DNA of 64,000 nt, from NCBI GenBank assembly GCA_963565915.1, contig OY751486.1, positions 434,001 through 498,000 of the forward strand, given 5' to 3'. Made by a program: the position numbers and the translations under genes. The notes below the pieces were generated by a model. The model searched no databases, was not told where the DNA came from, and saw nothing but the letters and a program-made list of their open reading frames with translations. Origin of the DNA: Entoloma clypeatum (lineage: Eukaryota > Basidiomycota > Agaricomycetes > Agaricales > Entolomataceae). Each line of letters begins with the position of its first letter. Position 1 is the first letter of the stretch. This document shows, in pieces, positions 53,701-63,224 of this stretch.

Positions 53701-55930
53701 ACGATTTCCATTCGGAAGACAATGGTGCACATGGTCCTGGCGGTTCACATTACCCGTCTAATCCAGGAACCCATGATGACAATCATAACCTCCCTGATAC
53801 AAATAGCGACCAAACTGGTCAGCTTCCCGAAGGTTCCAGTCAGACTTCTGATGGAACAAACAGACAGGACACCGCTGAGAATCAGCAGTGGGTTCCCCGG
53901 ACTCGCAATCCAGGGAAACATGTGCGCATAGATGCACCAAATGATGATCGTACCTTACCAGGCGATTATCGCCCACAAACTGATCGTCCTCGTCGAACTC
54001 GGGTTATACCCCAGCGTCCTGGAAATGTTTACGGGAATGACCCGGCTGAGGCCTTGCGTCAAAATCAGCGTGATTGGAGCAGAATCGTTCAGGAGGATTC
54101 ACGGCGATACGCCTATAATCCCTGATCGGAGACCAGACCCCAGCAATCTGGCGCTGTTCCATCAACTAGCTCCGCTGATCCTCAGATGTATCAGAACAAT
54201 TCCAATCCAAATTCGGATATAGATATGGAGGAATCACTCTATATTAGGGAAGGGGGAGGACAGTCACAAATGCTTGCGCACTTGCTATCTAAAGCAATCC
54301 CTGCATATGACGAAATTCCACAAGACCCAAAGTCTTGGCAAATGAAGGACATAAATAAGCTACCTGAAAAGGAAAAGCTTGAATGGAAAGCAGCATGCTG
54401 TGAGGAACTAGAAGCCCTCCGGAAGCGCAATGTCTTTAAGTTGGTTGACCTGCCTAAAGGTTGTAAAACCATCAGAAATCGATGGGTATTCGACGTCAAA
54501 ACTGACGGACGAAAGAAGGCACGACTCGTTGCCAAGGGTTTCTCACAGATCGAGGGTATCGATTTTGATGAGATCTTCTCACCTGTGATACGTTTCGAGA
54601 CTATCCGGATCCTCTTCACCGTAGCTGCGCTTGAAGGATGGGTGATTGAAGGAGTAGATGTCAAATCAGCTTTTCTCTATGGAGAGCTTGATGAAGAAAT
54701 CTATATGAATCAACCCGAAGGCTTTGTTGTCAAAGGCCAAGAACGGAAGGTCATCCGTTTATTAAAAGCACTCTATGGCCTAAAACAGGCTGCAAGAGCA
54801 TGGTGGATCGCGCTCAATGCATCAATGGAGAAGCTAGGTTTTACTCGATGTAGAACTGACTCAGGCGTCTTTGTTTACCACAACAAACAATCAGGTGATT
54901 TGATAATCGCTTTGATCTATGTTGATGACGGCCTGTTCATGGGATCAAACCCAGATCTTGTTCGCAAGATAAAATCTGACTTTAAAAATCTGACTTTAAA
55001 AATAAATGGGAAAGTTGTGATCTTGGTATTGCTAAAGAATTCTTGCGTATGAGAATACAACAAGATTCGGAAAAGCAGATCGTATCAATCGATCAGTCAG
55101 AATACCTGAAGAAGATCATTAAGTGCTTTGGCTTAGAAAATGCAAAGGCTGCTGACACTCCACTCCCAAAGGGTTATTACCCTGCACCAAATGAGGGGGA
55201 GGTGGATCCCACACTCAAAACAAGGTACCAAATGATCATTGGATCGTTGTTGTACTTGTCCATTGGAACGAGACCGGACATTGCTTTTGCAGTTGCAAAA
55301 ATGTCACAAATGTCTGCAAACCCTTCCAAAGAGCATGAGAAATACGCTCTACGGATTATCAGATATCTTGTCGGTACTCAAGACTATTCCATAGTCTATG
55401 ATGGTCGATCCAAAGCTTCCTTTGAAGCATGGACAGATTCAGACTGGGCATCAGACCCATCTGATAGAAAGTCCCAATCGGGATATTTCCTTCAGCTTGC
55501 AGGAGGACTTGTTCTTTGGAAAAGTCGCAAGCAAAAGACAGTGGCACATTCGTCCACTGAGGCGGAAATGGTTGCTGCCAGTGAATGTTCACGGGAGTGC
55601 GAATGGGTTACTCATCTCTTCAGAGAGCTTGGACTACAGGACATTACCAAAATGCCGTTCCATGTAGACAACCAAGGCGCGATTTTCAATGCGCAAAACC
55701 CAGTCACTGAAGGCAGAACCAAACATATAGCAATCCATCACTTTGCTATACGCGATAGAGTTCAAGATGGATTGATCGAACCAAGGTTCGTTCCGGGAAC
55801 AGAGAATCCGGCTGATATGTTTACCAAGCCACTTGGTCGCCAGGAATTTGAGAAATTCCGTGCTCTACTCCGAATGGAGTTTAAAGAGCCTTATACTCCA
55901 CTTACGAAACCTACCCGGGATTCTAAGTGA
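50733..55930 (+). pseudogene. Copia-3 Gag-Pol polyprotein with two lesions
   Basis: Start at MSSNSKLDLA (50733). Gag of UBN2 type, lysine-rich linker (KPWKGKGRG, KGPWKGKEKA), no CCHC knuckle, a CAEC pair, protease WILDSGASLHFT (about 52288-52323), pre-integrase (WHKRFGHP, CKGCALGK), integrase (HSDLK, DDYTSH, QNGRAERFNRT). TGA at 54123-54125 interrupts the linker. RVT_2 follows (WVFDVKTDGR, DVKSAFLYGE, catalytic YVDD at about 54920). A tandem copy of TCTGACTTTAAAAA (54975-54988, 54989-55002) shifts frame. RNase H (SDWASDPSDRKSQSG, STEAEMVAASE) ends at 55930. Otherwise complete; repair of two sites would give one ORF of ~1,730 codons. Confidence 0.93.
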
Positions 55931-55937
55931 GGGGGAG
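55929..55937 (+). other. Copia-3 polypurine tract
   Basis: GAGGGGGAG between the Pol stop and the 3' LTR. Confidence 0.8.
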
Positions 55938-56225
55938 TGTTGAACATATCGCCAGATATGTCGCACTATGTGCTTGTCACAGGAAGTGACTATAAGTCAC
56001 TATTACCATATATGTGAGTTTATGGTATAACCACGGACGCATGACTATTTAGTATGATGAATCCTAACTTCTTGAACACCCCAGTTCTCTGAGTTAACTA
56101 ACAAGCTAGTACAGCTTCTAGAATATCTCTAGTTACTCTTAACCAGGTTAGTTGAGCTTCCTTCATGCCTTCGTACCGTTACATCTTGAGCGCCCTTTGG
56201 GCTGCCTATGTTGGTTACTTCATTA
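55938..56225 (+). repeat. Copia-3 3' LTR, 288 bp, lacking the TATA region
   Basis: Compared with the 5' LTR it lacks 61 bp around the TATA box (joined as CATGACT-ATTTAG) and differs at two positions. Confidence 0.92.
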
Positions 56226-56323
56226 CAATCCAAGTAAGTGACTAGAACGGTTGAGTAGAGTACTTCCACTGTAGCTGTGTTGCTCAGTACATCTGCGGCT
56301 AGCGCCCAGGTGGAACTTCAACA

Positions 56324-56338
56324 GGTTATGGGCCCCGG
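56324..56338 (+). promoter_or_regulatory. Copia-1 primer-binding site for half-tRNA(iMet)
   Basis: GGTTATGGGCCCCGG immediately after the LTR end TTCAACA, the same site as in Copia-3. Confidence 0.75.
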
Positions 56339-56691
56339 ATAGCAGAGGGACTTGGGAACACTGGCAACAGCAAGTACCTGCCCACTCTACCCTGGTTGAC
56401 AGGAGAACCGATCACAAGATCTAGGTTCTGAGTCATACTTCTTCACACATGAACCTGGGAACGTCATTACGACAAGTACCTGTCATGAAGCGTCCCTAAG
56501 GGGATTGACTTAGTACACATCATGTGGAAAAGTCGATCGTACCTCATACACTTCTGACACACAAAAAGGGTTTTTCCCCATGACCACTATTCCTGAAGGG
56601 AATATGCCATGAGGAATCATTTACTTGTTTTCTCAAAATTAAAAATTCATTATCACTAAATTGGGAAAACCCTTTTTCAGATTCATTAAAA
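56339..56691 (+). other. Copia-1 untranslated leader
   Basis: Between primer site and Gag ATG. Contains near-repeats around GGGAAC-GACAAGTACCTG and an AT-rich end; no ORF comparable to the Copia-3 extra ORF. Confidence 0.7.
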
Positions 56692-59263
56692 ATGTCTACC
56701 TCTCGCTCTGCTCTTGACGCCATCACCGCCTTCGACGGCATTGACTACCAAAGTTGGGCGGAAAAAATGAAGTCCTACCTCCTCCATCAAGGGGTCTGGC
56801 GTCTTGTCTCTGGCGACATCCCTCGCCCTGATATCGCCGATTTCACTACCACGGTCTCCACTCCTGGCGCCACCGCTAGTGCTCCCCCTGTGCTGGTCGC
56901 CACGGTCGATCAGCCCGGCTTCCGCAAGGAAGAAAAGAGTTGGATCAGAGACAATGATATGGCCCTCGGGTCAATCCGACTCAAAGTCTCTGAGGCGATC
57001 AGACGCCACATCAAGGATAGCAATTCGGCTCTGGAAGCATGGACGATCCTAAAGGATAACTATTCAAAAGTAACCCCAGCCGTTGATACGACCGCTGCAC
57101 GGCTGTGCGTGAAAATTCACTTTTCCCACAGTTTTGTCAATATAAGAATATAATGCTGGCCCCTTCACAAACATATTCTATTGGAACTGATGGTACTACT
57201 GGCTACCTAAGAGTGTCTAAATACCACTGGACCACCTTTGGTCATGATCTTGGAAACAGTCACTTTGAGGGCTTAACCAAAACTTGACACAAAACACTTT
57301 ATTTCTCAATGGATAAGACCATTGAGGGGACCAGTCATTAATAAGAATATTCTATGACATATCACCCTATCCAATCACTACTATTGACTATGGACAATCT
57401 GAGGGCTCGGGGGACTCATAATAATGAGCAGGATGCCCAGCATCACAGTGTACGACGCGCGATCACAGATGCCGTGATGCCGATCTGTGTGACTTACCAG
57501 AAATAGACCGAACCCTGGAAACAGGTTCCCGGTCCGTGACGCTTCAGACCCTTGATCAATGACAACCGGGAACTTGATTGATCGATCGACAACATCAATA
57601 TTGATGCGGCGTTCTAGAATGCTCGCGAAACGACGCGTTCTTGTCGCTCCACTCCACCAGGGCCGGTTGCCCTCTCGACACCTCGGAAATATGTTTAAAG
57701 GACCCCTGTGAATATTTGGACCATGCCCAAATAACAGATACCCTGGAAACCGATTTGTTATGGACATATCTTGTGATAAACCTTATATATATATTTCATC
57801 TCTTGTCATGTATAAAAACTGTAGTTTCCTGCCATGTACTGTAGATTAGAAAGGCCCCCCAGCCAGATCCAATCCCTCTCTCTCTCTCAGTGATTGATTG
57901 AGTGGTTAGATTTTCTAAGTCTCATCCAAAGGGAGTCTCAGTGAACCCCGAGGAAACTCGATCTCATATTATTATTTTATTTGATCAAAACCCTTGATTG
58001 TCGACGCGCGACCTCGCGACGACTTTCTACAAAAGACAAACGAGTCTAACTACTTACGAAATAAGTGGTTAAGTTCCCGCCACCCTTGAACTAATTGTTG
58101 AGAGTGTTGTTGGGTGTTTGAGGTGTTTGTAGAGCTCTGACCAGAGTCTCTCGCATTTTCGGCGCTCATCACAAACTCGCTTCTCACCGTCATCTTCGGC
58201 GACTTCAAGGCGGCAGCTTTCTTCAAGCTGTCAGGTCGTGACCCGGTCCCTGAAATAGAACGCCTCGGAGCACTTTTCGCCCGTCTCAGCGAGTCGAAAT
58301 TCGATGTCCCTGATCTGATGCAGGCCATGATCCTGGCAAGTGCCATTCCCGACGCCTGGTCGTCGCTCTCCACCGCCCTCTTCCAGGTCTATGATGCCGA
58401 CGACTTCACGTACAAAGCCGTCGCGGATAGCATCATCTCAGAGTACCGGCGCAAGTATTCAATTGGGTCCACTCGTACGTCCAATGAGCAGGCCTGGAAA
58501 ATCTCCGGGACAAAGCGAAAGGGCCAAGACCCCAAATGGGAAAAGCAGCAAAAGCCGAGTACCTCGCAAAATGATGCTGACGAGCAGCCTAACTCGACCG
58601 ACCCTAGTACCGCTTCTGAAAAAAAGAAGGGAAAAGGACGCTGGCGCAATCAGTAGAAGAGCACCAACAATGCGGACAACACGTCCGACCATGTGGAAGA
58701 AACGATTGAGTTTGTTGCTCCCGCCATCCACTTCCCTCCTCTTCCGCCACCATCCTTCACAACCGTCACTGGGCGCGGAAAAACGATGAGTACCGCCCAG
58801 CTAGACTCTCAAAGAATGCAGTCGCTCCTTCAGCGAATGAACCCGCCTCCATCCCAGTACACCGGGCTTCCTTCGGGCAAGCCGTCTGTGTGGAAAAAGA
58901 ATGACCACATCAGGAAACTCGCGCGGAGCATTGGTGCTCGTCCCTCAGGGTCAAATCTTCGAATTCTGGATACGATTATCCCAGAAGAAGATGAAAGACC
59001 ATCCAAGCAGCGTTGAGTCACTCCGCCTTTGGATGACTCCCTCAGGATGATGGACATAGACCATCAAAGCGAGCGGATGGGGCCGGAACAATTCGAAGAT
59101 GGGCTGATCGAACTTGACGGTTCGTCACATTCTTCTCTCAAACCTTACCAAATGCGGAAAGCTAATTATGCCTCTCAACAGACGTATGATATATTAGCTA
59201 GTACCACTACAGAGTGCGTAGATCACTTCAGCAGTGATCTACACAAAAAATATATTAAACATT
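56692..59263 (+). pseudogene. Copia-1 Gag half (5' part), interrupted by a solo LTR
   Basis: Begins MSTSRSALDAITAFDGIDYQ (56692) and reads UBN2-type Gag to KVTPAV at 57083. It resumes after the solo LTR at 58191 (IFGDFKAAAFFKLSGRDPVP) through the KRKGQDPKWEKQQ linker. Stops at 58654 (TAG for an AAG seen in copy a) and 59015 (TGA) break the linker. It ends DLHKKYIKH at the ACATT duplication, where L3 starts. With the minus-strand pol half it makes up one original element. This copy supplies the family's true N-terminus. Confidence 0.92.
57084..58186 (+). mobile_element. Solo LTR of another retrotransposon, 1,103 bp
   Basis: TGATACGACCG...CGCTTCTCA with TG/CA ends. The Gag sequence CCGT is duplicated on both sides (57080-57083, 58187-58190). 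TATATATATA (about 57785) and TATAAAAA (57811) mark a promoter. No coding capacity. No other copy in the window; orientation is inferred from the TATA boxes. Confidence 0.88.
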
Positions 59264-59573
59264 TGTTGAAGTTCCACCTGGGCGCTAGCCGCAGATGTAC
59301 TGAGCAACACAGCTACAGTGGAAGTACTCTACTCAACCGTTCTAGTCACTTACTTGGATTGGAGAGGGTGAGGCTGGTGAGAGCGGTTGAGGCTGGTAAG
59401 AGCGATGGAGCTGGTTAAGAGTCAAGAGACAACTTGTTGACATTGACAGTTTCCTGGTCTTATATACCGTACTACTGTTTGTACCAACCAAACAAGTATG
59501 TAATCGAAGATGTGTAAAGGTCACGTGATGTAATCTAATCTAATCTAATCTACGTGATGGAAAAGTTTCAACA
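59264..59573 (-). repeat. Copia-1 LTR L3, 310 bp
   Basis: Same family and length as L2. Outer flank CTAAT (59574-59578) matches the left flank of L1, inner flank is ACATT. Contains GATTA/CTAAT repeated four times near its U3 end. Confidence 0.95.
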
Positions 59574-60048
59574 CTAATTGCCTATGCCAGCGTCGCTATC
59601 CCAAAAAGGAGCAGGGAATGCCTCGACCGCGTCAGTTTTCGCCTTCTCGTCTACTCCCTCTTTTTCAAGTATGGCTTTCTTTTAATAGCGTTTTTTTTGG
59701 CATCGTGTTTGTGGCCACTCCCACAGCCCCTGGCACGGGATGCGAAGTGGGTGCCTTTTTCGTGAATGTAAGCACGAATCTACTGTTAATTTAAAGTGCC
59801 AGCATCATCAACCCCTTTGCTGACAGTTAATGCTGTCCTTTGCGACCTTTTTTACCACATCTATGGCCATCAAGCTCGAGTACACGAATTCCTGCCCCGT
59901 CTTTTCCCGCATCTGCGGTCCGTGGTGCTGAAAGTTATCCGGCAGACTAGTCCTCGTCCACCGCGTTGATGGAAAGAACATGGAGAAGTACTATGTGATC
60001 GGTATTCCCTGGCTCTGAACGTCCCAGCAGTCGCTCTGAGGCAATTCG

Positions 60049-60231
60049 GGTATGTCACCAATCCCCCGAATCTGTTATATCCGTCTCCGAATCTCCGATC
60101 CACTCTGATCGTCCTCCGACATTCCGGACATCCGTTACCTCCGCATCTCCGCATGTTGCCATCGTGCATTTCATATTCATAACTCCATGCCTTTATGCAT
60201 TTCATATTCATATTCCCGTTTACTTACTCAG
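60049..60231. other. Beyond the receptor fragment; short direct repeat
   Basis: TGCATTTCATATTCATA occurs at 60164 and 60196. TCTCCGAAT/CTCCGCAT words. No gene. Confidence 0.5.
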
Positions 60232-60765
60232 CCGGCGACAACGATTGGCCGATGACAGTCAAATGAAATGTGGCCGGTGACAACACATCAATTGACAGTC
60301 AAATGTTGGCCGGTGACAATGTCAATCCAGCCGGCGACAACAGGTCAATCCAGCCGGCGACCCTCAAATGAAACGTGGCCGGCGAAAAAACTCAATGGTC
60401 ACCGGCGAAAGGAAGGACCGGCGAAAAGGTTGAAAAGGACCAGCGAAAGGTGGCTGGCGACAAAACTCAATGCGGCCCTCAATGCGGCCGACACCAGGAT
60501 TGCCGTTGTCATCTTGACGGAGTAGTCCGTCGTGGCATGAGACATTGATCTCGCCTGGACGTGTCGCCGGCACAAGACATGTCCTGAGACTGGCGACACG
60601 GCGAACACGTACCGGCGAAACAATGGTCGGCGAAACAATGGTCACCGGCGAAAAGGTTTACCGGCGAAAGGAAGGGCGGCGAAAGGAAGGATCGGAGAAA
60701 GAATGTCGGTGAAAGGATGTCGAAAGGATGTCGGCGAGGAATCAAGCCGGCGACAACAGACAGTC
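60232..60765 (+). repeat. CCGGCGA-motif array
   Basis: About ten exact CCGGCGA words and many one-off variants (CAGCGA, CTGGCGA, TCGGCGA), mostly followed by AAA or CAA, spaced irregularly 12-40 bp. All are on the plus strand. No ORF exploits them. Confidence 0.8.
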
Positions 60766-60827
60766 ATCTGTTACAAACCAGGAGGTGTTTCACATTATCC
60801 TATTTTACATTGCAACCCCTAATGTAC

Positions 60828-61633
60828 CTATTCCCCATCGCCCAACCGCCCACCCGCACCCTCCCCATCTTGTTCCTGCATTGCCCCACGATCTATATTG
60901 ATGATCCTGTCGGCGATGTTGTCGCTGACCATCTCATCAACCATTCGCTGGGTGTCAGCCGCCTGGCACCGGGAAGTGTCAAGGGTGTGGATCCTGTGTA
61001 CCTCTGCATGGTACAGACGGTGTGCAGCATCCTTGTAGCTGATGCCCAGCTGTGCCTGGAGGGCTTTGACCTCCGCATGAAGCACGAGAAGTTCTCTATG
61101 GCTCAAACCCTATAGAAAGCGTGAGAGCGAAACACACAGGGGAGGGAAATGACGTACTGGTACAGTACCCCGGTTGATGAGGCCTGAAGACAGGGCTTCC
61201 ATAGAAAGGGGCTGAGGAGCAAGGAGGTCAGCCGGATGAATAAGACCGCTGATCGGCGAAACATAGCAAAAGGCTCCTCGGCGAAAAGACCGGCGAACAA
61301 GACCGGCGAACACTGCACGGCGAATAACCGGCGAAGAGCATCGGCAAATGACCAGCGACAACTTGTCGGCCAACAAATATCGGCGATGATGCTCATCCGC
61401 ACACATGAGGTGGATGGAGTCAAGGAATGTGGTGGTGGGTGGTATGGGGAACAGCTCACCCCTCCTGCGGCGTGCTCCACATCAAGAGAGCGCCGCATCT
61501 CTGCCATGTTCAGGGCCAGATCCGTGGCAGGGACAAGGAAATTTGGCACCAGATACTTGTGCCCATCCGGGGTGGTACCTATCATATAGCCCGGCAGCAC
61601 ATCGCGATGGGGTTGGTTGGATGGGGCAGACAT
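60828..61633 (-). CDS. Unrecognised two-exon gene, ~150 aa
   Basis: Exon 1 from ATG at 61633 gives MSAPSNQPHRDVLPGYMIGT, HKYLVPNFLVPATDLALNMA and RRSLDVEHAAGG. An intron of ~340 bp (GTGAGC at about 61457 to CTATAG at about 61115) keeps phase into exon 2: GLSHRELLVLHAEVKALQAQ, DAAHRLYHAEVHRIHTLDTS, MVDEMVSDNIADRIINIDRG, ending GGRLGDGE. The intron is unusually long for this locus and is filled with the CCGGCGA motif (61250-61390). Mostly helical, no known domain. Divergent from the next gene with ~160 bp between start codons, so they may share control. Confidence 0.55.
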
Positions 61634-61792
61634 GAGGAGTAGCAGAAAAGAAGGCGACCAGTGGGAATTAGGCCGATTATCACAATGATCAGGGCGGAAG
61701 TAGTCACGTGTTAGAAAAGTTTGTTTTTTTCGTTTATTCAACGGCGAGCGGCGATTACACGTGTTTCCAACTCATCTACCTACCTACTACCA
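61634..61792. promoter_or_regulatory. Probable shared promoter of a divergent gene pair
   Basis: 159 bp between the start codons at 61633 (-) and 61793 (+), containing TCACGTG and a T-rich run (61722-61732). Inferred from arrangement only. Confidence 0.35.
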
Positions 61793-63158
61793 ATGCATTT
61801 CCACAACACCGCCCTCAAGATGTCCGCTACTCCCCGCAAGACCGAAGACATTGTCACTGACTTCGCCCGTTTCGACGCCACCATTCGCAAGGGGATGGCT
61901 GATGGGACCATCATTGAAGGGTTAAAGGGGATGAAGGGAAAGTTGGTGAGTAACCCCCGGAGCCGTTGTATTGACCCAATTCTAACGTATTTCACGAACA
62001 GTTGAAATTGTTCAAGGAAGCGGCGGGGCAACCGGCGGCACCGTTTGCCGGGTTCGCCTGGATAAATCAGTTCGTCGTGTCCTGGGCCCACAAGCGCAAA
62101 GAGGACGGGTTTCTGGAAGGTCAACGCCTCGCCCTGGCAATGTTCGACAGCCTGCGGGTACAAGAGGCAATGGCCCCTGTCACTGCACCATTGGCTGGGC
62201 CAAGCAATGTGCCGACAGGAGCCGCGGGTGGACGTCCGACACCACGTCCCCTTACGGCGAAGGGCAAAGAACCGGCGAAGGGAAAAGAGATGGTGAAGGG
62301 AAAGGACACAGCGAAGGGAAAGCACACGGCGAAGGGAAAGGAAACAGCGAAGGGAAAGGAAACGGCGAAGGAACAGGAGGGGGAGGGGAATGGCAGGCGA
62401 TCAAGGGAGACAGGGGAAGCCTGGCATGGGGGGTCAGAGGAGATGGAGGTGGATGAGTTGTCGAAGGAGAAGATGGCGATGGCAAAGGAGAAGACAGAAA
62501 CGGCGAAGGAGATAACGGCGATGACAACGGCAAAAATGATGACAGCGAAAACGACGGCGACAACAACGGCGATGGCGAAGCAACCGGTGAAGAAGATAGT
62601 GGGTGCAGCAAAGGCAGGAACGGGAAAGGTGGCAAAGGACGCACCTGCGAAGATGACGCTGAGGTCGAAGCCAACCGTGGCTTCAAGCAGTGACAAGGAC
62701 GAGCAACCGGCACCAGCCCGAGGCAAGACGACGCAAGGCCGCAGGAATTACGCTCAGCGAGCCCCTTTCCACACCGGCGAATACAACGACATCCCGTGCA
62801 ATCGGTGCAAAATCAAGGCGCAGCCGTGTGAGAAGGAGAAGTTTGCTGCAGCGTGTTATGCCTGCTACAGCTGAAGGAGAAATGCCTGACTGGTGGCGAG
62901 GCGCCTCAGAGGAAGAAGAAGACCAAGATGGAGGGCCGCAGTACGTCACAAAAGGCGAAACCGGTGAAGGAGGCAGCACGGCAGAAGGCGACGAAGGCGA
63001 CTGAATATGTGGAGGTAGAGACAGAGGTGGACGGTGACGATGAGGACGACGAAGATAAGAACGGCGATGTGGCGACTGGCCCAGGAGCAACCACCTCCCG
63101 GCGACGACCCATCAGCGACGGCGAAGCCAGGGGGATTTTCTTATTGCTTGTCATGTAA
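61793..63158 (+). pseudogene. KGKET-repeat protein with GAL4-like cysteine pattern, one frameshift
   Basis: ATG at 61793 or, more likely, 61820 (MSATPRKTEDIVTDFARFDA). A 56-bp intron (61946-62001) joins in phase to LKLFKEAAGQPAAPFAGFAW, then WAHKRKEDGFLEGQRLALAM. Next come repeats of (T/P)AKGKE (62266-62380), lysine/threonine low complexity, and C-x2-C-x6-C-x8-C-x2-C (PCNRCKIKAQPC, ACYAC). The frame then hits TGA at 62872. Supplying one base there continues LKEKCLTGG, giving the final C-x6-C, and an acidic/basic tail to 63158. Same cysteine design as the gene at 6250. Either a 1-bp lesion or an overlooked splice. Function unknown. Confidence 0.55.
61946..62001 (+). other. Intron in the KGKET-repeat gene, 56 bp
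   Basis: GTGAGT donor, TCTAAC branch-like box and AACAG acceptor, phase 0. Confidence 0.7.
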
Positions 63159-63224
63159 GTATTGTATGAAAGGCAATACTACTTTTGTCGTTTGGAACGG
63201 CGAAGGCCATTTGAGTGATCTGAA

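Larger units (their letters stand above)
49518..56225 (+). mobile_element. Copia-3, nearly complete, inserted in the Copia-1 LTR
   Basis: 6,708 bp flanked by CAATC (49513-49517, 56226-56230). 5' LTR 349 bp, 3' LTR 288 bp, primer site, an extra ORF, Gag-Pol and polypurine tract. Protein lesions are one in-frame TGA and one 14-bp tandem duplication. LTRs differ by two substitutions plus a 61-bp deletion, so the insertion is young. Confidence 0.95.
49301..56323 (+). repeat. Copia-1 LTR L2, 310 bp, interrupted by Copia-3
   Basis: 49301-49517 plus 56231-56323 together make a 310-bp LTR, equal in length to L3. Followed by the Copia-1 primer site at 56324. TATA box TATATAAG at 49408-49415. It is the recombined LTR at the inversion point. 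Confidence 0.95.
45668..59573 (-). mobile_element. Rearranged Copia-1 element with nested insertions (13.9 kb)
   Basis: Bounded by CTAAT on both sides (45663-45667, 59574-59578). Order: LTR (-), pol half (-), LTR (+, interrupted), primer site and gag half (+), LTR (-). The gag and pol halves break at the same codon, and each broken end carries ACATT (59259-59263, and as AATGT at 49296-49300). Inverting 49301-59573 between LTRs and removing the extra LTR and later insertions restores one normal Copia-1 element. Confidence 0.93.
45465..60048 (+). pseudogene. 7TM receptor-like (GPCR-type) gene split by a 13.9-kb transposon complex
   Basis: Exon 1 (45465-45529: MAINSSSNTTMSTITQARVD), a GTATGT...CAG intron (45530-45607), then exon 2 gives YAWTIPGTIVCFLVLI. 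After the complex it resumes at 59579 in the same frame: AYASVAIPKRSREC, LDRVSFRLLVYSLFFKYG, and in shifted frames FGIVFVATPTAPGTGCEVGA-FFVN, a GTAAGC intron, LVLVHRVDGKNMEKYYVIG and LNVPAVALRQFGY. The LDRVSFRLL loop, the GTGCEVGAFFVN segment and the K(N)MEKYY loop resemble an Agaricomycete receptor family. The junction falls in the first membrane helix. Frameshifts at about 59690 and 60005 suggest decay, probably after the insertion. The downstream half of the receptor is not found. Confidence 0.75.

Noticed and set aside
59673..59696. Tiny intron GTATGG...AATAG in the receptor remnant
   Set aside because: About 20 bp is too short to splice; a frameshift is more likely.
60232..61400. CRISPR-like array
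   Set aside because: Repeats are 7-10 bp, irregularly spaced and diverged, in a eukaryotic genome; no cas genes.
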